From: Molossus alvarezi
Lineage: Eukaryota; Chordata; Mammalia; Chiroptera; Molossidae
DNA length: 64,000 bases
Assembly (NCBI GenBank): GCA_037176705.1
Contig: JBAWUJ010000075.1
Location: forward strand, 124,001-188,000
Direction of reading: 5' to 3'
The notes under the pieces are model-generated. The model saw only the letters and a list, made by a program, of their open reading frames with translations, had not been told where the DNA came from and ran no database searches. Of this stretch, positions 8,019-19,845 are shown in pieces (position 1 is the stretch's first letter; every line of letters starts with the position of its first letter). Both the position numbers and the translations under genes were made by a program.

Positions 8019-8489
8019 CGCCGCTCCTTTTTGGTCCCCCCACAGCCAGCCAGCTGCGCACCTGCCGCGCTTCGGGCCGAGGGCCACGCAGCCCACGCAC
8101 GCACGCGCCCCAGCCCACGCCGGGGGCCGAGCGAGGGAATCTGGGGCCCAGAGGGGACCCCCCACGCCCCAGCAGCACACCAGCAGGCCGCCGCGCAAGG
8201 TGCCGCAACTCGCGGGCGCCCGCGCCCCCCCCGGTGGGGCAGCGCAGCCCCGTGGGGCGGACCCCCGGCCCCCCAGGCGCAGACCTTGGGGCCCCTGGAC
8301 TGCGCATGCGCGGCCTGCCGAGCTCCGCGGTGAGGACCTGGTTCGAGGCTGGGCGGGACGGACCGCGCGCCTGGGTCCCCGAGAGCTGAGAGGGGCCGGT
8401 CCGCGCTCCGCCTGGCGGCCGGGGTGGCTGCCCGGGGGGCTGCCAGCCCCGGCGCTGGACTCTTAGGGCGCCTGGAGGCGGCCGCCAAC

Positions 8490-8610
8490 GTCTCCGGCCA
8501 TACCACCCTGAACGCGCCCGATCTCGTGGGATCTGGGAAGCTAAGCAGGGTCGGGCCCGGTCAGGACTTGGATGGGAGACCGCCTGGGAATGCCGGGTGC
8601 TGTAGGCTTT
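8490..8610 (+). rRNA. 5S rRNA-type gene, copy 15
   Basis: Unit 591 bp, A spacer, no marker. Confidence 0.9.
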
Positions 8611-9080
8611 CGCCGCTCCTTTTTGGTCCCCCCACAGCCAGCCAGCTGCGCACCTGCCGCGCTTCGGGCCGAGGGCCACGCAGCCCACGCACGCACGCGC
8701 CCCAGCCCACGCCGGGGGCCGAGCGAGGGAATCTGGGGCCCAGAGGGGATCCCCCCACGCCCCAGCAGCACACCAGCAGGCCGCCGCGCAAGGCGCCGCA
8801 ACTCGCGGGCGCCCGCGCCCGCCGGTGGGGCAGCGCAGCCCCGTGGGGCGGACCCCCGGCCCCCCAGGCGCAGACCTTGGGGCCCCTGGACTGCGCATGC
8901 GCGGCCTGCCGAGCTCCGCGGTGAGGACCTGGTTCGAGGCTGGGCGGGACGGACCGCGCGCCTGGGTCCCCGAGAGCTGAGAGGGGCCGGTCCGCGCTCC
9001 GCCTGGCGGCCGGGGGGGCTGCCCGGGGGGCTGCCAGCCCCGGCGCTGGACTCTTAGGGCGCCTGGAGGCGGCCGCCAAC

Positions 9081-9201
9081 GTCTCTGGCCATACCACCCT
9101 GAACGCGCCCGATCTCGTGGGATCTGGGAAGCTAAGCAGGGTCGGGCCCGGTCAGGACTTGGATGGGAGACCGCCTGGGAATGCCGGGTGCTGTAGGCTT
9201 T
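9081..9201 (+). rRNA. 5S rRNA-type gene, copy 16
   Basis: Unit 592 bp, B spacer, marker W; gene carries V. Confidence 0.9.
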
Positions 9202-9672
9202 CGCCGCTCCTTTTTGGTCCCCCCACAGCCAGCCAGCTGCGCACCTGCCGCGCTTCGGGCCGAGGGCCACGCAGCCCACGCACGCACGCGCCCCAGCCCA
9301 CGCCGGGGGCCGAGCGAGGGAATCTGGGGCCCAGAGGGGACCCCCCACGCCCCAGCAGCACACCAGCAGGCCGCCGCGCAAGGTGCCGCAACTCGCGGGC
9401 GCCCGCGCCCCCCCCGGTGGGGCAGCGCAGCCCCGTGGGGCGGACCCCCGGCCCCCCAGGCGCAGACCTTGGGGCCCCTGGACTGCGCATGCGCGGCCTG
9501 CCGAGCTCCGCGGTGAGGACCTGGTTCGAGGCTGGGCGGGACGGACCGCGCGCCTGGGTCCCCGAGAGCTGAGAGGGGCCGGTCCGCGCTCCGCCTGGCG
9601 GCCGGGGTGGCTGCCCGGGGGGCTGCCAGCCCCGGCGCTGGACTCTTAGGGCGCCTGGAGGCGGCCGCCAAC

Positions 9673-9793
9673 GTCTCCGGCCATACCACCCTGAACGCGC
9701 CCGATCTCGTGGGATCTGGGAAGCTAAGCAGGGTCGGGCCCGGTCAGGACTTGGATGGGAGACCGCCTGGGAATGCCGGGTGCTGTAGGCTTT
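9673..9793 (+). rRNA. 5S rRNA-type gene, copy 17
   Basis: Unit 591 bp, A spacer, no marker. Confidence 0.9.
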
Positions 9794-10263
9794 CGCCGCT
9801 CCTTTTTGGTCCCCCCACAGCCAGCCAGCTGCGCACCTGCCGCGCTTCGGGCCGAGGGCCACGCAGCCCACGCACGCACGCGCCCCAGCCCACGCCGGGG
9901 GCCGAGCGAGGGAATCTGGGGCCCAGAGGGGATCCCCCCACGCCCCAGCAGCACACCAGCAGGCCGCCGCGCAAGGCGCCGCAACTCGCGGGCGCCCGCG
10001 CCCGCCGGTGGGGCAGCGCAGCCCCGTGGGGCGGACCCCCGGCCCCCCAGGCGCAGACCTTGGGGCCCCTGGACTGCGCATGCGCGGCCTGCCGAGCTCC
10101 GCGGTGAGGACCTGGTTCGAGGCTGGGCGGGACGGACCGCGCGCCTGGGTCCCCGAGAGCTGAGAGGGGCCGGTCCGCGCTCCGCCTGGCGGCCGGGGGG
10201 GCTGCCCGGGGGGCTGCCAGCCCCGGCGCTGGACTCTTAGGGCGCCTGGAGGCGGCCGCCAAC

Positions 10264-10384
10264 GTCTCCGGCCATACCACCCTGAACGCGCCCGATCTCG
10301 TGGGATCTGGGAAGCTAAGCAGGGTCGGGCCCGGTCAGGACTTGGATGGGAGACCGCCTGGGAATGCCGGGTGCTGTAGGCTTT
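10264..10384 (+). rRNA. 5S rRNA-type gene, copy 18
   Basis: Unit 592 bp, B spacer, no V. Confidence 0.9.
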
Positions 10385-10855
10385 CGCCGCTCCTTTTTGG
10401 TCCCCCCACAGCCAGCCAGCTGCGCACCTGCCGCGCTTCGGGCCGAGGGCCACGCAGCCCACGCACGCACGCGCCCCAGCCCACGCCGGGGGCCGAGCGA
10501 GGGAATCTGGGGCCCAGAGGGGACCCCCCACGCCCCAGCAGCACACCAGCAGGCCGCCGCGCAAGGTGCCGCAACTCGCGGGCGCCCGCGCCCCCCCCGG
10601 TGGGGCAGCGCAGCCCCGTGGGGCGGACCCCCGGCCCCCCAGGCGCAGACCTTGGGGCCCCTGGACTGCGCATGCGCGGCCTGCCGAGCTCCGCGGTGAG
10701 GACCTGGTTCGAGGCTGGGCGGGACGGACCGCGCGCCTGGGTCCCCGAGAGCTGAGAGGGGCCGGTCCGCGCTCCGCCTGGCGGCCGGGGGGGCTGCCCG
10801 GGGGGCTGCCAGCCCCGGCGCTGGACTCTTAGGGCGCCTGGAGGCGGCCGCCAAC

Positions 10856-10976
10856 GTCTCCGGCCATACCACCCTGAACGCGCCCGATCTCGTGGGATCT
10901 GGGAAGCTAAGCAGGGTCGGGCCCGGTCAGGACTTGGATGGGAGACCGCCTGGGAATGCCGGGTGCTGTAGGCTTT
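10856..10976 (+). rRNA. 5S rRNA-type gene, copy 19
   Basis: Unit 591 bp, A spacer, no marker. Confidence 0.9.
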
Positions 10977-11446
10977 CGCCGCTCCTTTTTGGTCCCCCCA
11001 CAGCCAGCCAGCTGCGCACCTGCCGCGCTTCGGGCCGAGGGCCACGCAGCCCACGCACGCACGCGCCCCAGCCCACGCCGGGGGCCGAGCGAGGGAATCT
11101 GGGGCCCAGAGGGGATCCCCCCACGCCCCAGCAGCACACCAGCAGGCCGCCGCGCAAGGCGCCGCAACTCGCGGGCGCCCGCGCCCGCCGGTGGGGCAGC
11201 GCAGCCCCGTGGGGCGGACCCCCGGCCCCCCAGGCGCAGACCTTGGGGCCCCTGGACTGCGCATGCGCGGCCTGCCGAGCTCCGCGGTGAGGACCTGGTT
11301 CGAGGCTGGGCGGGACGGACCGCGCGCCTGGGTCCCCGAGAGCTGAGAGGGGCCGGTCCGCGCTCCGCCTGGCGGCCGGGGGGGCTGCCCGGGGGGCTGC
11401 CAGCCCCGGCGCTGGACTCTTAGGGCGCCTGGAGGCGGCCGCCAAC

Positions 11447-11567
11447 GTCTCTGGCCATACCACCCTGAACGCGCCCGATCTCGTGGGATCTGGGAAGCTA
11501 AGCAGGGTCGGGCCCGGTCAGGACTTGGATGGGAGACCGCCTGGGAATGCCGGGTGCTGTAGGCTTT
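11447..11567 (+). rRNA. 5S rRNA-type gene, copy 20
   Basis: Unit 592 bp, B spacer; gene carries V. Confidence 0.9.
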
Positions 11568-12038
11568 CGCCGCTCCTTTTTGGTCCCCCCACAGCCAGCC
11601 AGCTGCGCACCTGCCGCGCTTCGGGCCGAGGGCCACGCAGCCCACGCACGCACGCGCCCCAGCCCACGCCGGGGGCCGAGCGAGGGAATCTGGGGCCCAG
11701 AGGGGACCCCCCACGCCCCAGCAGCACACCAGCAGGCCGCCGCGCAAGGTGCCGCAACTCGCGGGCGCCCGCGCCCCCCCCGGTGGGGCAGCGCAGCCCC
11801 GTGGGGCGGACCCCCGGCCCCCCAGGCGCAGACCTTGGGGCCCCTGGACTGCGCATGCGCGGCCTGCCGAGCTCCGCGGTGAGGACCTGGTTCGAGGCTG
11901 GGCGGGACGGACCGCGCGCCTGGGTCCCCGAGAGCTGAGAGGGGCCGGTCCGCGCTCCGCCTGGCGGCCGGGGGGGCTGCCCGGGGGGCTGCCAGCCCCG
12001 GCGCTGGACTCTTAGGGCGCCTGGAGGCGGCCGCCAAC

Positions 12039-12159
12039 GTCTCCGGCCATACCACCCTGAACGCGCCCGATCTCGTGGGATCTGGGAAGCTAAGCAGGGT
12101 CGGGCCCGGTCAGGACTTGGATGGGAGACCGCCTGGGAATGCCGGGTGCTGTAGGCTTT
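12039..12159 (+). rRNA. 5S rRNA-type gene, copy 21
   Basis: Unit 591 bp, A spacer, no marker. Confidence 0.9.
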
Positions 12160-12629
12160 CGCCGCTCCTTTTTGGTCCCCCCACAGCCAGCCAGCTGCGC
12201 ACCTGCCGCGCTTCGGGCCGAGGGCCACGCAGCCCACGCACGCACGCGCCCCAGCCCACGCCGGGGGCCGAGCGAGGGAATCTGGGGCCCAGAGGGGATC
12301 CCCCCACGCCCCAGCAGCACACCAGCAGGCCGCCGCGCAAGGCGCCGCAACTCGCGGGCGCCCGCGCCCGCCGGTGGGGCAGCGCAGCCCCGTGGGGCGG
12401 ACCCCCGGCCCCCCAGGCGCAGACCTTGGGGCCCCTGGACTGCGCATGCGCGGCCTGCCGAGCTCCGCGGTGAGGACCTGGTTCGAGGCTGGGCGGGACG
12501 GACCGCGCGCCTGGGTCCCCGAGAGCTGAGAGGGGCCGGTCCGCGCTCCGCCTGGCGGCCGGGGGGGCTGCCCGGGGGGCTGCCAGCCCCGGCGCTGGAC
12601 TCTTAGGGCGCCTGGAGGCGGCCGCCAAC

Positions 12630-12750
12630 GTCTCCGGCCATACCACCCTGAACGCGCCCGATCTCGTGGGATCTGGGAAGCTAAGCAGGGTCGGGCCCGG
12701 TCAGGACTTGGATGGGAGACCGCCTGGGAATGCCGGGTGCTGTAGGCTTT
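12630..12750 (+). rRNA. 5S rRNA-type gene, copy 22
   Basis: Unit 592 bp, B spacer, no V. Confidence 0.9.
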
Positions 12751-13221
12751 CGCCGCTCCTTTTTGGTCCCCCCACAGCCAGCCAGCTGCGCACCTGCCGC
12801 GCTTCGGGCCGAGGGCCACGCAGCCCACGCACGCACGCGCCCCAGCCCACGCCGGGGGCCGAGCGAGGGAATCTGGGGCCCAGAGGGGACCCCCCACGCC
12901 CCAGCAGCACACCAGCAGGCCGCCGCGCAAGGTGCCGCAACTCGCGGGCGCCCGCGCCCCCCCCGGTGGGGCAGCGCAGCCCCGTGGGGCGGACCCCCGG
13001 CCCCCCAGGCGCAGACCTTGGGGCCCCTGGACTGCGCATGCGCGGCCTGCCGAGCTCCGCGGTGAGGACCTGGTTCGAGGCTGGGCGGGACGGACCGCGC
13101 GCCTGGGTCCCCGAGAGCTGAGAGGGGCCGGTCCGCGCTCCGCCTGGCGGCCGGGGGGGCTGCCCGGGGGGCTGCCAGCCCCGGCGCTGGACTCTTAGGG
13201 CGCCTGGAGGCGGCCGCCAAC

Positions 13222-13342
13222 GTCTCCGGCCATACCACCCTGAACGCGCCCGATCTCGTGGGATCTGGGAAGCTAAGCAGGGTCGGGCCCGGTCAGGACT
13301 TGGATGGGAGACCGCCTGGGAATGCCGGGTGCTGTAGGCTTT
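13222..13342 (+). rRNA. 5S rRNA-type gene, copy 23
   Basis: Unit 591 bp, A spacer, no marker. Confidence 0.9.
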
Positions 13343-13812
13343 CGCCGCTCCTTTTTGGTCCCCCCACAGCCAGCCAGCTGCGCACCTGCCGCGCTTCGGG
13401 CCGAGGGCCACGCAGCCCACGCACGCACGCGCCCCAGCCCACGCCGGGGGCCGAGCGAGGGAATCTGGGGCCCAGAGGGGATCCCCCCACGCCCCAGCAG
13501 CACACCAGCAGGCCGCCGCGCAAGGCGCCGCAACTCGCGGGCGCCCGCGCCCGCCGGTGGGGCAGCGCAGCCCCGTGGGGCGGACCCCCGGCCCCCCAGG
13601 CGCAGACCTTGGGGCCCCTGGACTGCGCATGCGCGGCCTGCCGAGCTCCGCGGTGAGGACCTGGTTCGAGGCTGGGCGGGACGGACCGCGCGCCTGGGTC
13701 CCCGAGAGCTGAGAGGGGCCGGTCCGCGCTCCGCCTGGCGGCCGGGGGGGCTGCCCGGGGGGCTGCCAGCCCCGGCGCTGGACTCTTAGGGCGCCTGGAG
13801 GCGGCCGCCAAC

Positions 13813-13933
13813 GTCTCCGGCCATACCACCCTGAACGCGCCCGATCTCGTGGGATCTGGGAAGCTAAGCAGGGTCGGGCCCGGTCAGGACTTGGATGGGA
13901 GACCGCCTGGGAATGCCGGGTGCTGTAGGCTTT
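13813..13933 (+). rRNA. 5S rRNA-type gene, copy 24
   Basis: Unit 591 bp, A spacer, marker Q. Confidence 0.9.
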
Positions 13934-14403
13934 CGCCGCTCCTTTTTGGTCCCCCCACAGCCAGCCAGCTGCGCACCTGCCGCGCTTCGGGCCGAGGGCC
14001 ACGCAGCCCACGCACGCACGCGCCCCAGCCCACGCCGGGGGCCGAGCGAGGGAATCTGGGGCCCAGAGGGGATCCCCCCACGCCCCAGCAGCACACCAGC
14101 AGGCCGCCGCGCAAGGCGCCGCAACTCGCGGGCGCCCGCGCCCGCCGGTGGGGCAGCGCAGCCCCGTGGGGCGGACCCCCGGCCCCCCAGGCGCAGACCT
14201 TGGGGCCCCTGGACTGCGCATGCGCGGCCTGCCGAGCTCCGCGGTGAGGACCTGGTTCGAGGCTGGGCGGGACGGACCGCGCGCCTGGGTCCCCGAGAGC
14301 TGAGAGGGGCCGGTCCGCGCTCCGCCTGGCGGCCGGGGGGGCTGCCCGGGGGGCTGCCAGCCCAGGCGCTGGACTCTTAGGGCGCCTGGAGGCGGCCGCC
14401 AAC

Positions 14404-14524
14404 GTCTCCGGCCATACCACCCTGAACGCGCCCGATCTCGTGGGATCTGGGAAGCTAAGCAGGGTCGGGCCCGGTCAGGACTTGGATGGGAGACCGCCTG
14501 GGAATGCCGGGTGCTGTAGGCTTT
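14404..14524 (+). rRNA. 5S rRNA-type gene, copy 25
   Basis: Unit 591 bp, A spacer, markers K and W. Confidence 0.9.
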
Positions 14525-14994
14525 CGCCGCTCCTTTTTGGTCCCCCCACAGCCAGCCAGCTGCGCACCTGCCGCGCTTCGGGCCGAGGGCCACGCAGCCC
14601 ACGCACGCACGCGCCCCAGCCCACGCCGGGGGCCGAGCGAGGGAATCTGGGGCCCAGAGGGGATCCCCCCAAGCCCCAGCAGCACACCAGCAGGCCGCCG
14701 CGCAAGGCGCCGCAACTCGCGGGCGCCCGCGCCCGCCGGTGGGGCAGCGCAGCCCCGTGGGGCGGACCCCCGGCCCCCCAGGCGCAGACCTTGGGGCCCC
14801 TGGACTGCGCATGCGCGGCCTGCCGAGCTCCGCGGTGAGGACCTGGTTCGAGGCTGGGCGGGACGGACCGCGCGCCTGGGTCCCCGAGAGCTGAGAGGGG
14901 CCGGTCCGCGCTCCGCCTGGCGGCCGGGGTGGCTGCCCGGGGGGCTGCCAGCCCCGGCGCTGGACTCTTAGGGCGCCTGGAGGCGGCCGCCAAC

Positions 14995-15115
14995 GTCTCC
15001 GGCCATACCACCCTGAACGCGCCCGATCTCGTGGGATCTGGGAAGCTAAGCAGGGTCGGGCCCGGTCAGGACTTGGATGGGAGACCGCCTGGGAATGCCG
15101 GGTGCTGTAGGCTTT
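14995..15115 (+). rRNA. 5S rRNA-type gene, copy 26
   Basis: Unit 591 bp, A spacer, marker P. Confidence 0.9.
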
Positions 15116-15585
15116 CGCCGCTCCTTTTTGGTCCCCCCACAGCCAGCCAGCTGCGCACCTGCCGCGCTTCGGGCCGAGGGCCACGCAGCCCACGCACGCA
15201 CGCGCCCCAGCCCACGCCGGGGGCCGAGCGAGGGAATCTGGGGCCCAGAGGGGATCCCCCCACGCCCCAGCAGCACACCAGCAGGCCGCCGCGCAAGGCG
15301 CCGCAACTCCCGGGCGCCCGCGCCCGCCGGTGGGGCAGCGCAGCCCCGTGGGGCGGACCCCCGGCCCCCCAGGCGCAGACCTTGGGGCCCCTGGACTGCG
15401 CATGCGCGGCCTGCCGAGCTCCGCGGTGAGGACCTGGTTCGAGGCTGGGCGGGACGGACCGCGCGCCTGGGTCCCCGAGAGCTGAGAGGGGCCGGTCCGC
15501 GCTCCGCCTGGCGGCCGGGGGGGCTGCCCGGGGGGCTGCCAGCCCCGGCGCTGGACTCTTAGGGCGCCTGGAGGCGGCCGCCAAC

Positions 15586-15706
15586 GTCTCCGGCCATACC
15601 ACCCTGAACGCGCCCGATCTCGTGGGATCTGGGAAGCTAAGCAGGGTCGGGCCCGGTCAGGACTTGGATGGGAGACCGCCTGGGAATGCCGGGTGCTGTA
15701 GGCTTT
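15586..15706 (+). rRNA. 5S rRNA-type gene, copy 27
   Basis: Unit 591 bp, A spacer, marker H. Confidence 0.9.
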
Positions 15707-16176
15707 CGCCACTCCTTTTTGGTCCCCCCACAGCCAGCCAGCTGCGCACCTGCCGCGCTTCGGGCCGAGGGCCACGCAGCCCACGCACGCACGCGCCCCA
15801 GCCCACGCCGGGGGCCGAGCGAGGGAATCTGGGGCCCAGAGGGGATCCCCCCACGCCCCAGCAGCACACCAGCAGGCCGCCGCGCAAGGCGCCGCAACTC
15901 GCGGGCGCCCGCGCCCGCCGGTGGGGCAGCGCAGCCCCGTGGGGCGGACCCCCGGCCCCCCAGGCGCAGACCTTGGGGCCCCTGGACTGCGCATGCGCGG
16001 CCTGCCGAGCTCCGCGGTGAGGACCTGGTTCGAGGCTGGGCGGGACGGACCGCGCGCCTGGGTCCCCGAGAGCTGAGAGGGGCCGGTCCGCGCTCCGCCT
16101 GGCGGCCGGGGGGGCTGCCCGGGGGGCTGCCAGCCCCGGCGCTGGACTCTTAGGGCGCCTGGAGGCGGCCGCCAAC

Positions 16177-16297
16177 GTCTCTGGCCATACCACCCTGAAC
16201 GCGCCCGATCTCGTGGGATCTGGGAAGCTAAGCAGGGTCGGGCCCGGTCAGGACTTGGATGGGAGACCGCCTGGGAATGCCGGGTGCTGTAGGCTTT
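16177..16297 (+). rRNA. 5S rRNA-type gene, copy 28
   Basis: Unit 592 bp, B spacer, marker W; gene carries V, the last V seen in the window. Confidence 0.9.
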
Positions 16298-16768
16298 CGC
16301 CGCTCCTTTTTGGTCCCCCCACAGCCAGCCAGCTGCGCACCTGCCGCGCTTCGGGCCGAGGGCCACGCAGCCCACGCACGCACGCGCCCCAGCCCACGCC
16401 GGGGGCCGAGCGAGGGAATCTGGGGCCCAGAGGGGACCCCCCACGCCCCAGCAGCACACCAGCAGGCCGCCGCGCAAGGTGCCGCAACTCGCGGGCGCCC
16501 GCGCCCCCCCCGGTGGGGCAGCGCAGCCCCGTGGGGCGGACCCCCGGCCCCCCAGGCGCAGACCTTGGGGCCCCTGGACTGCGCATGCGCGGCCTGCCGA
16601 GCTCCGCGGTGAGGACCTGGTTCGAGGCTGGGCGGGACGGACCGCGCGCCTGGGTCCCCGAGAGCTGAGAGGGGCCGGTCCGCGCTCCGCCTGGCGGCCG
16701 GGGTGGCTGCCCGGGGGGCTGCCAGCCCCGGCGCTGGACTCTTAGGGCGCCTGGAGGCGGCCGCCAAC

Positions 16769-16889
16769 GTCTCCGGCCATACCACCCTGAACGCGCCCGA
16801 TCTCGTGGGATCTGGGAAGCTAAGCAGGGTCGGGCCCGGTCAGGACTTGGATGGGAGACCGCCTGGGAATGCCGGGTGCTGTAGGCTTT
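16769..16889 (+). rRNA. 5S rRNA-type gene, copy 29
   Basis: Unit 591 bp, A spacer, markers K and W. Confidence 0.9.
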
Positions 16890-17359
16890 CGCCGCTCCTT
16901 TTTGGTCCCCCCACAGCCAGCCAGCTGCGCACCTGCCGCGCTTCGGGCCGAGGGCCACGCAGCCCACGCACGCACGCGCCCCAGCCCACGCCGGGGGCCG
17001 AGCGAGGGAATCTGGGGCCCAGAGGGGATCCCCCCAAGCCCCAGCAGCACACCAGCAGGCCGCCGCGCAAGGCGCCGCAACTCGCGGGCGCCCGCGCCCG
17101 CCGGTGGGGCAGCGCAGCCCCGTGGGGCGGACCCCCGGCCCCCCAGGCGCAGACCTTGGGGCCCCTGGACTGCGCATGCGCGGCCTGCCGAGCTCCGCGG
17201 TGAGGACCTGGTTCGAGGCTGGGCGGGACGGACCGCGCGCCTGGGTCCCCGAGAGCTGAGAGGGGCCGGTCCGCGCTCCGCCTGGCGGCCGGGGTGGCTG
17301 CCCGGGGGGCTGCCAGCCCCGGCGCTGGACTCTTAGGGCGCCTGGAGGCGGCCGCCAAC

Positions 17360-17480
17360 GTCTCCGGCCATACCACCCTGAACGCGCCCGATCTCGTGGG
17401 ATCTGGGAAGCTAAGCAGGGTCGGGCCCGGTCAGGACTTGGATGGGAGACCGCCTGGGAATGCCGGGTGCTGTAGGCTTT
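17360..17480 (+). rRNA. 5S rRNA-type gene, copy 30
   Basis: Unit 591 bp, A spacer, no marker. Confidence 0.9.
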
Positions 17481-17950
17481 CGCCGCTCCTTTTTGGTCCC
17501 CCCACAGCCAGCCAGCTGCGCACCTGCCGCGCTTCGGGCCGAGGGCCACGCAGCCCACGCACGCACGCGCCCCAGCCCACGCCGGGGGCCGAGCGAGGGA
17601 ATCTGGGGCCCAGAGGGGATCCCCCCACGCCCCAGCAGCACACCAGCAGGCCGCCGCGCAAGGCGCCGCAACTCGCGGGCGCCCGCGCCCGCCGGTGGGG
17701 CAGCGCAGCCCCGTGGGGCGGACCCCCGGCCCCCCAGGCGCAGACCTTGGGGCCCCTGGACTGCGCATGCGCGGCCTGCCGAGCTCCGCGGTGAGGACCT
17801 GGTTCGAGGCTGGGCGGGACGGACCGCGCGCCTGGGTCCCCGAGAGCTGAGAGGGGCCGGTCCGCGCTCCGCCTGGCGGCCGGGGGGGCTGCCCGGGGGG
17901 CTGCCAGCCCCGGCGCTGGACTCTTAGGGCGCCTGGAGGCGGCCGCCAAC

Positions 17951-18071
17951 GTCTCCGGCCATACCACCCTGAACGCGCCCGATCTCGTGGGATCTGGGAA
18001 GCTAAGCAGGGTCGGGCCCGGTCAGGACTTGGATGGGAGACCGCCTGGGAATGCCGGGTGCTGTAGGCTTT
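17951..18071 (+). rRNA. 5S rRNA-type gene, copy 31
   Basis: Unit 591 bp, A spacer, no marker. Confidence 0.9.
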
Positions 18072-18541
18072 CGCCGCTCCTTTTTGGTCCCCCCACAGCC
18101 AGCCAGCTGCGCACCTGCCGCGCTTCGGGCCGAGGGCCACGCAGCCCACGCACGCACGCGCCCCAGCCCACGCCGGGGGCCGAGCGAGGGAATCTGGGGC
18201 CCAGAGGGGATCCCCCCACGCCCCAGCAGCACACCAGCAGGCCGCCGCGCAAGGCGCCGCAACTCGCGGGCGCCCGCGCCCGCCGGTGGGGCAGCGCAGC
18301 CCCGTGGGGCGGACCCCCGGCCCCCCAGGCGCAGACCTTGGGGCCCCTGGACTGCGCATGCGCGGCCTGCCGAGCTCCGCGGTGAGGACCTGGTTCGAGG
18401 CTGGGCGGGACGGACCGCGCGCCTGGGTCCCCGAGAGCTGAGAGGGGCCGGTCCGCGCTCCGCCTGGCGGCCGGGGGGGCTGCCCGGGGGGCTGCCAGCC
18501 CCGGCGCTGGACTCTTAGGGCGCCTGGAGGCGGCCGCCAAC

Positions 18542-18662
18542 GTCTCCGGCCATACCACCCTGAACGCGCCCGATCTCGTGGGATCTGGGAAGCTAAGCAG
18601 GGTCGGGCCCGGTCAGGACTTGGATGGGAGACCGCCTGGGAATGCCGGGTGCTGTAGGCTTT
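18542..18662 (+). rRNA. 5S rRNA-type gene, copy 32
   Basis: Unit 592 bp, B spacer. Confidence 0.9.
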
Positions 18663-19133
18663 CGCCGCTCCTTTTTGGTCCCCCCACAGCCAGCCAGCTG
18701 CGCACCTGCCGCGCTTCGGGCCGAGGGCCACGCAGCCCACGCACGCACGCGCCCCAGCCCACGCCGGGGGCCGAGCGAGGGAATCTGGGGCCCAGAGGGG
18801 ACCCCCCACGCCCCAGCAGCACACCAGCAGGCCGCCGCGCAAGGTGCCGCAACTCGCGGGCGCCCGCGCCCCCCCCGGTGGGGCAGCGCAGCCCCGTGGG
18901 GCGGACCCCCGGCCCCCCAGGCGCAGACCTTGGGGCCCCTGGACTGCGCATGCGCGGCCTGCCGAGCTCCGCGGTGAGGACCTGGTTCGAGGCTGGGCGG
19001 GACGGACCGCGCGCCTGGGTCCCCGAGAGCTGAGAGGGGCCGGTCCGCGCTCCGCCTGGCGGCCGGGGGGGCTGCCCGGGGGGCTGCCAGCCCCGGCGCT
19101 GGACTCTTAGGGCGCCTGGAGGCGGCCGCCAAC

Positions 19134-19254
19134 GTCTCCGGCCATACCACCCTGAACGCGCCCGATCTCGTGGGATCTGGGAAGCTAAGCAGGGTCGGGC
19201 CCGGTCAGGACTTGGATGGGAGACCGCCTGGGAATGCCGGGTGCTGTAGGCTTT
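19134..19254 (+). rRNA. 5S rRNA-type gene, copy 33
   Basis: Unit 591 bp, A spacer with lone T305. Confidence 0.9.
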
Positions 19255-19724
19255 CGCCGCTCCTTTTTGGTCCCCCCACAGCCAGCCAGCTGCGCACCTG
19301 CCGCGCTTCGGGCCGAGGGCCACGCAGCCCACGCACGCACGCGCCCCAGCCCACGCCGGGGGCCGAGCGAGGGAATCTGGGGCCCAGAGGGGATCCCCCC
19401 ACGCCCCAGCAGCACACCAGCAGGCCGCCGCGCAAGGTGCCGCAACTCGCGGGCGCCCGCGCCCGCCGGTGGGGCAGCGCAGCCCCGTGGGGCGGACCCC
19501 CGGCCCCCCAGGCGCAGACCTTGGGGCCCCTGGACTGCGCATGCGCGGCCTGCCGAGCTCCGCGGTGAGGACCTGGTTCGAGGCTGGGCGGGACGGACCG
19601 CGCGCCTGGGTCCCCGAGAGCTGAGAGGGGCCGGTCCGCGCTCCGCCTGGCGGCCGGGGGGGCTGCCCGGGGGGCTGCCAGCCCCGGCGCTGGACTCTTA
19701 GGGCGCCTGGAGGCGGCCGCCAAC
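19134..19724 (+). repeat. Hybrid unit 33
   Basis: It has the A-type GGATCC at 258-263 and the A-type tract near 330, with B-type T305 between them (19438). Unit 36 (20908-21498) is identical in this respect. A B-to-A conversion tract of under about 70 bp, or an independent CpG transition, would explain it. Confidence 0.7.
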
Positions 19725-19845
19725 GTCTCCGGCCATACCACCCTGAACGCGCCCGATCTCGTGGGATCTGGGAAGCTAAGCAGGGTCGGGCCCGGTCAGG
19801 ACTTGGATGGGAGACCGCCTGGGAATGCCGGGTGCTGTAGGCTTT
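19725..19845 (+). rRNA. 5S rRNA-type gene, copy 34
   Basis: Unit 591 bp, A spacer, no marker. Confidence 0.9.

Larger units (their letters stand above)
5534..8489 (+). repeat. Five-unit higher-order block, copy b (units 10-14)
   Basis: The order is Q, K+W, P, H, V+B+W. It differs from copy a only by W in the last unit. Confidence 0.8.
7898..13812 (+). repeat. Dimer tract, B-A units repeated five times (units 14-23)
   Basis: B and A spacers alternate strictly, giving a dimer of about 1183 bp. Units 14-15 and 16-17 share the V, B, W then unmarked haplotype, a recent dimer duplication. Confidence 0.8.
13813..16768 (+). repeat. Five-unit higher-order block, copy c (units 24-28)
   Basis: The order is Q, K+W, P, H, V+B+W, the same as copy b, about 8.3 kb further on. 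Confidence 0.8.

Noticed and set aside
5013..8198. Long minus-strand open frame (1061 codons) and similar frames of 470-1258 codons
   Set aside because: They simply read through identical 197-codon repeats opposite 5S genes, have low-complexity composition, and change frame at each 592-bp unit. No domain, signal or start context supports a protein.
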